Both the position numbers and the translations under genes were made by a program. A model generated the notes under the pieces. The model made no database searches. It worked only from the letters and a program-made list of their open reading frames with translations, and was not told where the DNA came from. A stretch of 64,000 nt of DNA from Haliovirga abyssi (lineage in GTDB: Bacteria; Fusobacteriota; Fusobacteriia; Fusobacteriales; Haliovirgaceae), in assembly GCF_030295325.1 (NCBI RefSeq), contig NZ_AP027059.1:124001-188000 (forward strand), read 5' to 3'. Below are positions 9,058-16,669 of the stretch, piece by piece. Numbering within the stretch: position 1 is the first letter of the stretch; the number at the start of each line of letters is the position of its first letter.

Positions 9058-9408
9058 ATGCGTCATCATAAAGCGTATAGAAAGTTAGGTAGAAGAAGTG
9101 ATCATAGAAAAGCTATGTTAAAAAACTTAACAATCTCTTTACTAGATAAAGAAAGAATTGAAACTACTGTAACAAGAGCAAAAGAACTTAGAAAATTTGC
9201 AGAAAGAATGATTACTTTAGGTAAAAAAGGAACTCTGCATGATAGAAGAAGAGCTTTTGCATTTTTAAGAAGTGAAGAAGTAGTTTATAAATTATTTTCT
9301 GATATCGCTAAGAGATATGAAGATAGAAATGGTGGATATACTAGAATTATGAAAACAGCAGTAAGAAGAGGCGATTCTGCAGAAATGGCAATAATCGAAC
9401 TTGTATAA
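9058..9408 (+). CDS. rplQ: 50S ribosomal protein L17
   Basis: L17 sits near the peptide exit tunnel. The 116-residue product has the family N-terminus [12 protein letters not shown] followed by the [14 protein letters not shown] segment, and ends with [14 protein letters not shown]. It is the last gene of the alpha operon, 31 bases after rpoA, and a strong terminator follows. Confidence 0.97.
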   Translation: MRHHKAYRKLGRRSDHRKAMLKNLTISLLDKERIETTVTRAKELRKFAERMITLGKKGTLHDRRRAFAFLRSEEVVYKLFSDIAKRYEDRNGGYTRIMKTAVRRGDSAEMAIIELV

Positions 9409-9420
9409 TATTAAATAATT

Positions 9421-9452
9421 AAAAAGACAGCTTAGGCTGTCTTTTTTTTTAT
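9421..9452 (+). terminator. Intrinsic terminator after rplQ
   Basis: A compact hairpin GACAGC-TTAG-GCTGTC is flanked by A-runs upstream and nine Ts downstream, 12 bases after the rplQ stop. It is the clear end of the alpha operon. Confidence 0.9.
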
Positions 9453-9491
9453 ATGTTAGGAAAGTATAAATTGGATTCATAAAAATAGTTA

Positions 9492-9520
9492 TTGAAAAAA
9501 ATAAAAACTTGTAGTATAAT
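9492..9520 (+). promoter_or_regulatory. Sigma-70-type promoter before the GGDEF-like gene
   Basis: TTGAAA (9492) and TATAAT (9515) are separated by exactly 17 bases. Transcription would begin near 9527, giving a leader of about 60 bases. It probably also serves the dehydrogenase gene downstream. Confidence 0.7.
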
Positions 9521-9585
9521 AGTAATACAAGATGCTTAATGCTAAATAAATTACAGTTACTTTAAGAATTTAGGAGAATACTAAA

Positions 9586-10260
9586 ATGGATATAATATTG
9601 AAAGTTGCTATTATAATATTAGGAGTTATAATACTTTTATTTATTAGAAGTCAAAAAAAAATAAAATATGAAAAAATGATTTTAGAAGATGAAAACGAAA
9701 GTTTAAAAACAGATAATGAGGATATAAAAGAACAACTAAAAAAAGGACGAAAAATAAACATGGAATTATATAGTGAAATCAATAATGAAAGTAATAATTT
9801 AGAAATAGAAAATGCTAAACTTTTTTATAAAAATTTAGAAAGTGAATTATATAGAAAAGGCAGAAATTCAGCATTTATATTTTCAGTAATTATAGTGTCA
9901 ATAGATTATTATGAAGAGTATAAAAAATTATATACAGAGAAAGTAGAAGAGTTTAAAAACAGATTAGAAACAGATTTAAATTATGGTAGAAGAAAAATAG
10001 ATATATTATCAAGAGGAAAAAAAGATGATAGTTGGATATTATTGTTGCCAATGACAGATAAAGATGGGGCTGCTGTTGTAATAGATAGAATTAAAAATAT
10101 AAGTAAAAAGTATAGTGATAATCCTGTAATAAGCTTGACAATAGTGGCATTAGAAGTAGAAAATTGTGAAGATGTTAATGAAATATTTTTTAATTTGGAA
10201 GAGAGAGTAAAAAAACTGCAAAATAGTGGTGGAAATACAAGTATAGTAGATAAAATATAA
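9586..10260 (+). CDS. Membrane-anchored protein with degenerate GGDEF-like domain
   Basis: This 224-residue protein has one N-terminal membrane segment (about residues 3-20), then a charged coiled coil (about 25-75). The C-terminal part, residues 77-224, follows the pattern of a GGDEF domain: an ILSR strand, an ILLLPMTD strand and then the DKDGAAVVIDRI helix. Where the family has the catalytic GGDEF loop, this protein has GKKDDSW (residues 144-150). The glycine pair is gone, so c-di-GMP synthesis is unlikely. It may bind a ligand or only scaffold. The gene has its own promoter and is 38 bases before the dehydrogenase gene. The fold assignment is inference from pattern, not from a profile search. 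Confidence 0.6.
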   Translation: MDIILKVAIIILGVIILLFIRSQKKIKYEKMILEDENESLKTDNEDIKEQLKKGRKINMELYSEINNESNNLEIENAKLFYKNLESELYRKGRNSAFIFSVIIVSIDYYEEYKKLYTEKVEEFKNRLETDLNYGRRKIDILSRGKKDDSWILLLPMTDKDGAAVVIDRIKNISKKYSDNPVISLTIVALEVENCEDVNEIFFNLEERVKKLQNSGGNTSIVDKI

Positions 10261-10298
10261 AAAACAAAAAGCATATAAAAAATAGGAGGTAATAGATT

Positions 10299-11363
10299 AT
10301 GGAAGTAAAGAGAATAGCATTAATACCAGGAGATGGAATAGGAAAAGAAGTTATTCCTGAAGGAGTAAAAGTATTAAAAGCGGCAGCCGAAGCAGAAGGA
10401 TTTAAGTTAGAATTCACTAATTTTGATTTTGGTGCAGATAGATATTTAAGAGATAATGGTCATTTAATAGATGATGATGAGTTAGAAGAATTGAAAAAAT
10501 ATGATGCAATTTATCTTGGAGCTGTTGGAGATCCAAGAGTTCCGGCTGGAGTGTTAGAGCATGGAATTTTATTGAAATTAAGATTTGATTTAGATTTATA
10601 TTTAAATTTAAGACCAATAAAATTATTTGATGAAAAATATTGTCCTTTGAAAAATAAAACAACAGCAGATATAGATTTTACAGTAATTAGAGAAAATACA
10701 GAGGATCTATATATTTCAGCAGGTGGATTTTTAAGAAAAGGGACTCCACAAGAAATTGCAACTCAAGAAATGATAGCTACAAGATTTGGAGTTGAAAGAG
10801 CTATTCGTTATGCGTTTGAAGAAGCTAGAAGAATAAATAAAAAGAAAACAGTAGCACTTTGTGATAAATCAAACGTATTGACTTATGCACATAATTTATG
10901 GCTAAGAGCATTTAATGAAATTGGAGAAGAATACCCAGATATAAAAAAAGAACATTATTATGTAGATGCAATTTGTATGAAAATGGTGAGAAGTCCTGAA
11001 ATATTTGATGTAATAGTAACACCAAATATGTTTGGAGATATAATAACTGATTTGGGAGCAGAGATACAAGGTGGAATGGGAACTGCTGTTTCTGGAAATG
11101 TAAATCCAAATGGAATATCTATGTTTGAGCCTGTACATGGATCTGCACCTGATATAGCAGGACAAGGAATAGCTAATCCAATTGCAGCAATATTATCAGC
11201 GGCACAAATGATGGATGTATTAGGATTTGAAACTGCATCTAAGAAAATAGAAAAAGCAGTAATAAGAGCTATGGAAGAAAAAGAAACAACTAAAGATATG
11301 GGTGGAACATTAAATACAGCACAAGCTGGAGATGTAATAGCTAAATTTGTAAAAGAGGCATAA
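10299..11363 (+). CDS. Isopropylmalate / D-malate-type decarboxylating dehydrogenase
   Basis: This belongs to the NAD(P)-dependent beta-decarboxylating dehydrogenases. The 354-residue protein has the N-terminal LIPGDGIGKEV motif, a substrate-loop region LLKLRFDLDLYLNLRP near residue 91, and VIRENTEDLY near residue 128. The metal-binding NMFGDIITDLGA and the NAD-site HGSAPDIAGQG are near residues 244 and 280. Overall similarity to D-malate/tartrate dehydrogenase and to the LeuB forms of some lineages is about equal by eye. The substrate is therefore undecided: 3-isopropylmalate, D-malate or tartrate. No leuA, leuC or leuD is nearby, although ilvBHC occurs at 48-51 kb. An aggaggt site precedes the ATG and a terminator follows. 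Confidence 0.85.
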   Translation: MEVKRIALIPGDGIGKEVIPEGVKVLKAAAEAEGFKLEFTNFDFGADRYLRDNGHLIDDDELEELKKYDAIYLGAVGDPRVPAGVLEHGILLKLRFDLDLYLNLRPIKLFDEKYCPLKNKTTADIDFTVIRENTEDLYISAGGFLRKGTPQEIATQEMIATRFGVERAIRYAFEEARRINKKKTVALCDKSNVLTYAHNLWLRAFNEIGEEYPDIKKEHYYVDAICMKMVRSPEIFDVIVTPNMFGDIITDLGAEIQGGMGTAVSGNVNPNGISMFEPVHGSAPDIAGQGIANPIAAILSAAQMMDVLGFETASKKIEKAVIRAMEEKETTKDMGGTLNTAQAGDVIAKFVKEA

Positions 11364-11382
11364 TTAAATATAATGAAAAATT

Positions 11383-11430
11383 AAAAGATGATTTCTGTGT
11401 TATGCAGGAGTCATCTTTTCTATGTTTTTA
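11383..11430 (+). terminator. Intrinsic terminator after the dehydrogenase gene
   Basis: The arms AAAAGATGA and TCATCTTTT close over a 19-base loop that holds a small CTG/CAG pairing. A T-rich run (tatgttttt) follows. It sits about 20 bases after the stop codon. Confidence 0.7.
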
Positions 11431-11440
11431 TTGTTCTTTA

Positions 11441-11546
11441 AGTAACGTTTAAAAAATAAATTTCTGATATTTTGTTATAAAAACGCTTAAAACACTACGT
11501 ATTTTAAAACAAAATTAGATGGCTATTTTTAAGCCGTTCCTAAATA
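11441..11546 (+). repeat. Palindromic MITE-like element, copy A
   Basis: A left arm (AACGTTTAAAAAATAA ... ATTTTGTTATAAAAACGC) and a right arm (CGTATTTTAAAACAAAAT ... TATTTTTAAGCCGTTCCT) are imperfect inverted copies of each other around a short loop. The whole unit is about 105 bases. Related copies occur at 12640, 20761, 32781, 38271, 53349 and 62158. It lies directly upstream of the patatin-like gene, whose -10-like TATAAT (11559) begins just past the right end. Confidence 0.7.
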
Positions 11547-11582
11547 AGAATATAAAATTATAATAGTTTTGGAAGGAGAAAT

Positions 11583-12584
11583 ATGCAAAAAGAAATTGTA
11601 AAAATATTAACAATAGATGGGGGAGGAATTAGAGGATTAATTCCATCTATTATTTTAAAAGAATTAGAGTCAAAATTACAAAAATTAGGAAATGATAAAA
11701 AATTTTATGAAATATTTGATTTAATAGCAGGTACATCTACTGGTGGAATAATCGCATTAGGACTTTCAGTTCCACCAAATGGATTAAAAACAGAAGAAAT
11801 AATAAATTTTTATGAAACTGATGGAAAAAAAATATTTCCAAATGATATTTTTTCAAAATTAAAAAATGATATTAGACAATTAACAGATGAAAAATATGAA
11901 AAAAAACCATTAGAAAAAATTTTAAAGAATATATTTAATGAATATACATTACAGGATAGTTTAACTAATTTATTAATACCTGCATATGATACTGAAAATA
12001 GGAATACAATATTTTTTAAAAAAAGAGCTAGAAAAAAATGGCAAAAAAAGGATTTGAATTTTTATATGAAAGATGTAGCAAGGGCAACATCTGCAGCTCC
12101 AACTTTTTTTGAAGCTAGTAAGATTACATCTGTTAATAAAGAGAAAAAGATATGTTGTATAGATGGGGGAGTTTTTTGTAATAATCCAGCAATGGCTGGA
12201 TACATAGAGGCGTTAAAAATTTTTCCTAATGCAAAAGAGTATGTAATAGTATCATTGGGAACTGGACAAGATAGGAAGAAGTATGATTATAATGAAATAA
12301 AAGACTGGGGAATAATAGATTGGGTTAATCCAATAAAGGGAACTCCAATATTAAGTATATTAACAGGTGGAGAATCTGCAAGCGTAAACCATCAAATGAA
12401 AAACATACCAAATGTAAATTTTTTTAGATATGATGATAAAAATTTATTAAAAGAATGTGAAGCAATTGATGATTCTAGTAATGAAAATAGAGAAAGATTA
12501 AAAAAAATAGCATTTAATATAATAAAAGAAAATGAAGAAAGTTTAGATGAAATTTGTAAAATTTTGTTAGGTAAGGAATTTTAA
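11583..12584 (+). CDS. Patatin-like phospholipase
   Basis: Patatin-family enzymes are serine acyl hydrolases with a Ser-Asp dyad. In the 333-residue protein the oxyanion-hole motif DGGGIRG is at residues 14-20, the nucleophile motif GTSTG is near residue 50, and the catalytic Asp is in DGG near residue 193. There is no signal peptide or membrane segment, so it is probably cytosolic. A ggaaggag site precedes the ATG. Such stand-alone patatins include CBASS effectors (CapV), but no CD-NTase gene is adjacent. Palindromic repeats lie on both sides (11441 and 12640), which may mark a mobile or inserted gene. The substrate is unknown. Confidence 0.88.
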   Translation: MQKEIVKILTIDGGGIRGLIPSIILKELESKLQKLGNDKKFYEIFDLIAGTSTGGIIALGLSVPPNGLKTEEIINFYETDGKKIFPNDIFSKLKNDIRQLTDEKYEKKPLEKILKNIFNEYTLQDSLTNLLIPAYDTENRNTIFFKKRARKKWQKKDLNFYMKDVARATSAAPTFFEASKITSVNKEKKICCIDGGVFCNNPAMAGYIEALKIFPNAKEYVIVSLGTGQDRKKYDYNEIKDWGIIDWVNPIKGTPILSILTGGESASVNHQMKNIPNVNFFRYDDKNLLKECEAIDDSSNENRERLKKIAFNIIKENEESLDEICKILLGKEF

Positions 12585-12639
12585 AAAAAATAAGTTATTT
12601 ACTTGAAAAATATGAACAAATACATAAATTTTCTCAATT

Positions 12640-12846
12640 AAGGAACGTTTAAAAAATAAGTTTCTTATATTTTGTCATAAAAACGCTTAAAGAATGTTTA
12701 AAAATAATTTTATATATTTTGTTATAAAAACGCTTGAACCATTGCGTATTTTAAAACAAAATGAAAAGGTTGTTTTTAAATCATTCCTAAATCATTGCGT
12801 ATTTTATAACAAAATCGGAAGGTTATTTTTAAGCCGTTTCTAAATA
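12640..12846 (+). repeat. Nested palindromic elements, copies B1 and B2
   Basis: Two left arms (12640-12686 and 12691-12733) are followed by two right arms (12743-12789 and 12794-12845). The outer pair has the AGGAACG-type end and the inner pair the AGGAATG-type end. The arrangement is what results if one element inserts into the loop of another. The 345-base gap from 12585 to 12929 contains essentially only this and the hairpin at 12859. Confidence 0.75.
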
Positions 12847-12858
12847 GTTTATTTTTTA

Positions 12859-12896
12859 ACTGCTCCTAAGAGTTTTCAAATATTCTTAGGAGCAGT
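12859..12896. other. Perfect 13-bp hairpin between convergent genes
   Basis: ACTGCTCCTAAGA (12859) and its exact complement (12884-12896) enclose a 12-base loop. It lies between the patatin-like gene and tcdA, which converge here. Neither strand has a run of Ts after the stem, so it is not a standard intrinsic terminator, although its position suggests a role in ending transcription. Confidence 0.6.
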
Positions 12897-12929
12897 AAAG
12901 TTCATTAAAAAAATTATTTCTTAATTCCT

Positions 12930-13616
12930 TTAAAAATCTATTAATTCTCGAACAACTACCGATGAAATAATTAGCCCAACTACAGAAGGAACAAAAGAGA
13001 GAGAACCTATTAGTTGAGAAGATCTATTTTTAGGTATTTCGTCAGAAAAAACAGTTTTAACACCTTTATTTATACCGATTTTTCTTAAATTGAGTCTGAT
13101 AGTTTTTGCTAGTGGACAAGTATTAGTTTTTGATATATCAGCTACTTTAAATCTAGTTGGATCTATTTTTCTTCCAGCCCCCATAGAACTTATTATTTTT
13201 ACTCTATTTTCATATGCGTGTTTTATTATTGCTATTTTAGCAGGGACATCATCAATTGCATCTATGACATAATCATAATTTTTTATATTAAATGATGAAA
13301 TATTTTTAGTGGATACTTTTTCTTTTAATATATTGATTTTAAGCTCCGGATTTATAATAGACATTCTATATGCCATTTCATCAACTTTATTTTTCCCTAT
13401 ATTAAGAGTAGTAGCCTCTATTTGTCGATTTACATTAGTAATATCAATTGTATCAAAATCAACAATAGTGATTTCGCCTATACCAACGCGGGCAAGAGAT
13501 TCTGCTGAAAAAGAACCAACTCCTCCAACTCCAAAAATTATTATTCTAGATTTTTTTAATTTATTTAGATTATCTTTTCCAATAGCAGTTTCTGTTCTTG
13601 TAAAAATTGTGTTCAT
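12930..13616 (-). CDS. tcdA: tRNA threonylcarbamoyladenosine dehydratase
   Basis: TcdA uses ATP to cyclise t6A37 to ct6A in ANN-decoding tRNAs. The 228-residue E1/ThiF-fold protein has the nucleotide-binding GVGGVGS motif at about residues 29-35, an N-terminal FTRTETAIG segment, an internal NRQI motif and the catalytic-region DAIDDV. Length and pattern match TcdA/CsdL rather than ThiF or MoeB, and no thiamine or molybdopterin genes are near. On the minus strand an aggagg site precedes the ATG. It is monocistronic and convergent with the patatin-like gene. Confidence 0.88.
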   Translation of the reverse strand: MNTIFTRTETAIGKDNLNKLKKSRIIIFGVGGVGSFSAESLARVGIGEITIVDFDTIDITNVNRQIEATTLNIGKNKVDEMAYRMSIINPELKINILKEKVSTKNISSFNIKNYDYVIDAIDDVPAKIAIIKHAYENRVKIISSMGAGRKIDPTRFKVADISKTNTCPLAKTIRLNLRKIGINKGVKTVFSDEIPKNRSSQLIGSLSFVPSVVGLIISSVVVRELIDF

Positions 13617-13641
13617 AAAAACCTCCTCAAAAGAATAATTA

Positions 13642-13670
13642 ATAGTAACAATTTATATTAAAAAAATCAA
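13642..13670 (-). promoter_or_regulatory. Sigma-70-type promoter for tcdA
   Basis: On the minus strand TTGATT (13670-13665) and TACTAT (13647-13642) are 17 bases apart, about 26 bases before the tcdA start. Confidence 0.5.
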
Positions 13671-13750
13671 GAATAAATTGATTTCCAAGAAATTGTGAGG
13701 TATAATTTAATGGGAATCACAAAATTTTAGCATAAAAATTTAAAGTATAT

Positions 13751-13948
13751 CTAGTGACAGTGTAAAGTTTTTTTGTAGGGAAAATAATTTCAGCACAAAG
13801 ACGCAAAGCACACAAAGTTACACAAAGAAAAAAATTTAAAACCATGGGATAAACAGAGCTTAAAACTGATGAATAAAAATTGCCAGATAATTATCTGCGT
13901 TTATTTGTGGCTAAAATTTTACGATTATTCTACACTATCATAATCTAG
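13751..13948. repeat. Putative small element with related ends
   Basis: Most of the 496-base gap before the hybrid kinase is this segment. Its ends are partly inverted (CTAGTGACAGTGTA at 13751; TACACTATCATAATCTAG ending 13948). Inside are a CACAAAG/CGCAAAG run (13793-13827) and a segment reading ATCTGCGTTTATTTGTGGCTAAAA (13892-13915, here in two parts: ATCTGCGTTTA, TTTGTGGCTAAAA). Both resemble intergenic repeats known from unrelated environmental bacteria. No reading frame was seen. The remaining bases to 14040 hold a fragment of the palindromic family. Confidence 0.45.
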
Positions 13949-14112
13949 TTGCAATATTTAAAAATATAGGAGTAATGCAGAGAGATAAAGTCATTGTTTG
14001 GGAAAGTATAAATTTGTCCAGAAAATAAGTTTCTTATATTTTGATATTAAATTATAAAATAAAACTCTTTATATAATTATATGATTCTAATTTATTAGAG
14101 GAGATGAAACAA

Positions 14113-16521
14113 ATGGAGGAAGATACAATAAAAAATTTATACAAGTTACTAGAGAAAAGAGAAAATGAAGTAGAGTTAGTAGATGAATCAGATAAATTAG
14201 TATATGTAAATAGAAAAGTGGTTAATTTAACAAAATATACAAAAGATGAATTTTTTGGAAAAAATCCTAATATTTTAAAATCTGGGAAACATAGCAAAGA
14301 ATTTTATGAGAAGTTATGGAATAGAGTGTTGGAAGGAGAGAGTTGGGAAGGTTTTTTTATTAATAAGAAAAAAGATGGAAGATTATTTTATGAAAAAGCA
14401 ATAATAGTACCATTTTTAGATGAGAAAGGGAAAGTAAGAGAGTTTTTAAAAATAGGAAATCAAATAAAAAAAGAGGAGTATTCTGAAAAAAAATTAAAAT
14501 GGATAGTTGAAAAAATAGATGATGTTTTTGTGGATATATCAAATGCAATGATTTTAGTTTGTGGGGATAAAATAAGTTCATTCAATGTTTTAGCAAAAAA
14601 ATTGTCAGAAAATAATAATGGAAATTTAAAGATAGAAGACATTTTCGATTGGAAAAGTTCTTTAGAATTTGAAAATTCAATCTATAAAAATTTAGATTTT
14701 AATGAATTTAAAAATATATTGTTAAAGTGCATAAAAGATAATATTGATTTTGTAACAAAACTAAAAGATGGGACTTGGGTAGAGGTAACATCATACAAGA
14801 TAAATTGTAAAGATGTAAATTTACTTATATTAAAAAATATAGATGCTAGAAGAAAAAAAGAAGAAAAAAATTTAAGTTATAGAATAGGATTAGAAAATGA
14901 AATTGAAGTAAGAGATAAATTTGTGAGAACTATAACTCATGAAATAAGATCTCCTTTAAGTGTGATTTTAGGATATTCTGAAAATATAATGAAAGAGAAT
15001 AGAGATATAAAAGGGGTAAAAGAGATTTATCAAACAAGTAAATATTTATTGGAGTTAGTAAATAATATTTTAGATTTTTCTAAATTTAGTTCAGGTAAAA
15101 TAATTTTAGAAAAAATAGATTTTGATATTTATGAATTAGTAAGTAGTGTAAAAAGTATGGTTTTAGCAGAAATAACAAGAAAAAAATTAAAATTAAAATT
15201 AGTAGTTGATAATGATGTGCCTAGATTGCTTAATGGAGCAGAATATAGAATTCGTCAAATATTATTAAATTTAATTAGTAATTCTATAAAATTTACAAAA
15301 GAAGGTTTTGTAGATGTTGAGATTTATTATAAAGAGAATAAATTAATAATAGTAGAAAAAGATAGTGGGGTTGGAATCCCTAAGGGGAAACAGAAAGCAA
15401 TATTTGATCCATTTGTTCAAGCAGATGAATCAGTAGAAAGAAAATATGGAGGAACTGGATTAGGATTATCTATAGTAAAAGAGATAGTAATGGCAATGGG
15501 CGGAACTATAGTTTTAGAAAGTGAAAGAAATAAAGGGTGTAAGTTTACATTGAAAATACCAATTGAAAAATCAGAAAAAAGTGAAAATATATTAGAAATA
15601 GAAAATTGGATAGAAAATATGGGTGGAGATTATGAGAGTAGAGAACTTATGATGAGTGCAATAGAATCATTGGAAAAAAGAGATAAAAAATTGAAAGAAG
15701 CAATAAAAAATAAGAAAATAGAAAAGATAAAATTTATAACGCATAAATTGAAAGGTGTTTCTGGAAATTTTGGATTTATAAAATTAGAAAAAATATCAAA
15801 AGAGATAAATGATGAAGTGAAAAAAGAAAAATTTGATTTCGAAAAGATAGATAAGTTATTTTTGGAATTAAATAAAAATATAGAAGAAATTTCAAATTAT
15901 TATGAAGAAGGAATTGAGGAGAGAAATAATTTAAATGGAAAAGTTTTAGTAATTGAAGATGATATTTTTAATAATAGATTATTAAAAAAAGTAATTGAAG
16001 AAAAAGGGTTGGATGTAGAGACAGCATTTAATGGTAAAGAGGGATTAAATAAAATATTAAATGAGGATTATGATTTAATATTTTTAGATGAGAAAATGCC
16101 AATATTAGATGGTATAGGATTGTTGAATATTATAAAAGAGAGAGAGCTAAAGAAAGATACATATATTATATTATTAACAGGAAATTATTTTGGTGGAAAA
16201 GAGATAGAAAATTTAAAAGAAAAAGGAGTAGATGAAATTATACAAAAACCATTAGAGATAGAGGCATTAAATTATAAATTAAAAACATTTTTTTATGTCC
16301 CAAATAATATTAAAAACAGGTTAAAAGAGTTGGTAAAAGATTTATCTAGAGAAGAGTTTATGACTAAAGAAGAATTTGAAGAAAAATTAGGCTTTTCAGA
16401 TTTAAATAATTTGATATTTAGGAAGTTGATTAGCAATTGGAAAGAAAATGAATCGTATTTAAAAACAGAAGTAGTTTTAAATAATCTCTTAGATTTTTTC
16501 TTACAAAATAAGGATAAATAA
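14113..16521 (+). CDS. Cytosolic hybrid histidine kinase (PAS-HisKA-HATPase-Hpt-REC)
   Basis: This 802-residue protein lacks membrane segments. A PAS domain (about residues 15-120) is followed by a further sensing region. The HisKA phospho-acceptor is His276 in THEIRSPLS. The HATPase domain shows NLISNSIKF and the G boxes DSGVGIP and GGTGLGLSI. A phosphotransfer-like domain has His544 in THKLKGVSGNFG, and a receiver has Asp659 in FLDEKMP. About 75 residues of unknown fold end the protein. The ATG at 14104 touches the gaggag site, so the ATG at 14113 is the better start. Hpt placed before the receiver is unusual. No response regulator gene is adjacent; output is unknown. Confidence 0.9.
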   Translation: MEEDTIKNLYKLLEKRENEVELVDESDKLVYVNRKVVNLTKYTKDEFFGKNPNILKSGKHSKEFYEKLWNRVLEGESWEGFFINKKKDGRLFYEKAIIVPFLDEKGKVREFLKIGNQIKKEEYSEKKLKWIVEKIDDVFVDISNAMILVCGDKISSFNVLAKKLSENNNGNLKIEDIFDWKSSLEFENSIYKNLDFNEFKNILLKCIKDNIDFVTKLKDGTWVEVTSYKINCKDVNLLILKNIDARRKKEEKNLSYRIGLENEIEVRDKFVRTITHEIRSPLSVILGYSENIMKENRDIKGVKEIYQTSKYLLELVNNILDFSKFSSGKIILEKIDFDIYELVSSVKSMVLAEITRKKLKLKLVVDNDVPRLLNGAEYRIRQILLNLISNSIKFTKEGFVDVEIYYKENKLIIVEKDSGVGIPKGKQKAIFDPFVQADESVERKYGGTGLGLSIVKEIVMAMGGTIVLESERNKGCKFTLKIPIEKSEKSENILEIENWIENMGGDYESRELMMSAIESLEKRDKKLKEAIKNKKIEKIKFITHKLKGVSGNFGFIKLEKISKEINDEVKKEKFDFEKIDKLFLELNKNIEEISNYYEEGIEERNNLNGKVLVIEDDIFNNRLLKKVIEEKGLDVETAFNGKEGLNKILNEDYDLIFLDEKMPILDGIGLLNIIKERELKKDTYIILLTGNYFGGKEIENLKEKGVDEIIQKPLEIEALNYKLKTFFYVPNNIKNRLKELVKDLSREEFMTKEEFEEKLGFSDLNNLIFRKLISNWKENESYLKTEVVLNNLLDFFLQNKDK

Positions 16522-16535
16522 TAAAGATGGAACAG

Positions 16536-16593
16536 AAACAATAAAATATATTGTACGAAAGGGCATAATATATTTTGTTGTTTTATTTTTTGA
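16536..16593 (+). terminator. Intrinsic terminator after the hybrid kinase
   Basis: AAACAATAAAATATA (16536) pairs with TATATTTTGTTGTTT (16569-16583) with one G-U pair, followed by tatttttt. It lies 14 bases after the stop codon. Confidence 0.75.
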
Positions 16594-16606
16594 AATTGAT
16601 TTTTTC

Positions 16607-16635
16607 TTGTATTTGTATGTATAAAGTGATATAAT
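16607..16635 (+). promoter_or_regulatory. Sigma-70-type promoter for the his-aro operon
   Basis: TTGTAT (16607) and a consensus TATAAT (16630) are 17 bases apart. Transcription would start near 16642, about 28 bases before the hisZ ATG, too close for a long attenuator leader. Confidence 0.55.
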
Positions 16636-16669
16636 TTGTGAAATAATAAAAAATATGCGAGGTGGGAAT

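Noticed and set aside
10299-11363. Isocitrate dehydrogenase
   Set aside because: The substrate-loop pattern LLKLRFDLDLYLNLRP is closer to D-malate/isopropylmalate enzymes than to isocitrate dehydrogenase.
11583-12584. Patatin gene as a CBASS effector (CapV)
   Set aside because: No CD-NTase, cap2/cap3 or other defence gene is adjacent, so a CBASS call cannot be supported.
12859-12896. Perfect hairpin as an intrinsic terminator
   Set aside because: No T-run follows the stem on either strand, so it was listed only as a hairpin.
13090-13638. Plus-strand open frames opposite tcdA
   Set aside because: They lack ribosome sites and known motifs, whereas the minus strand encodes a full TcdA.
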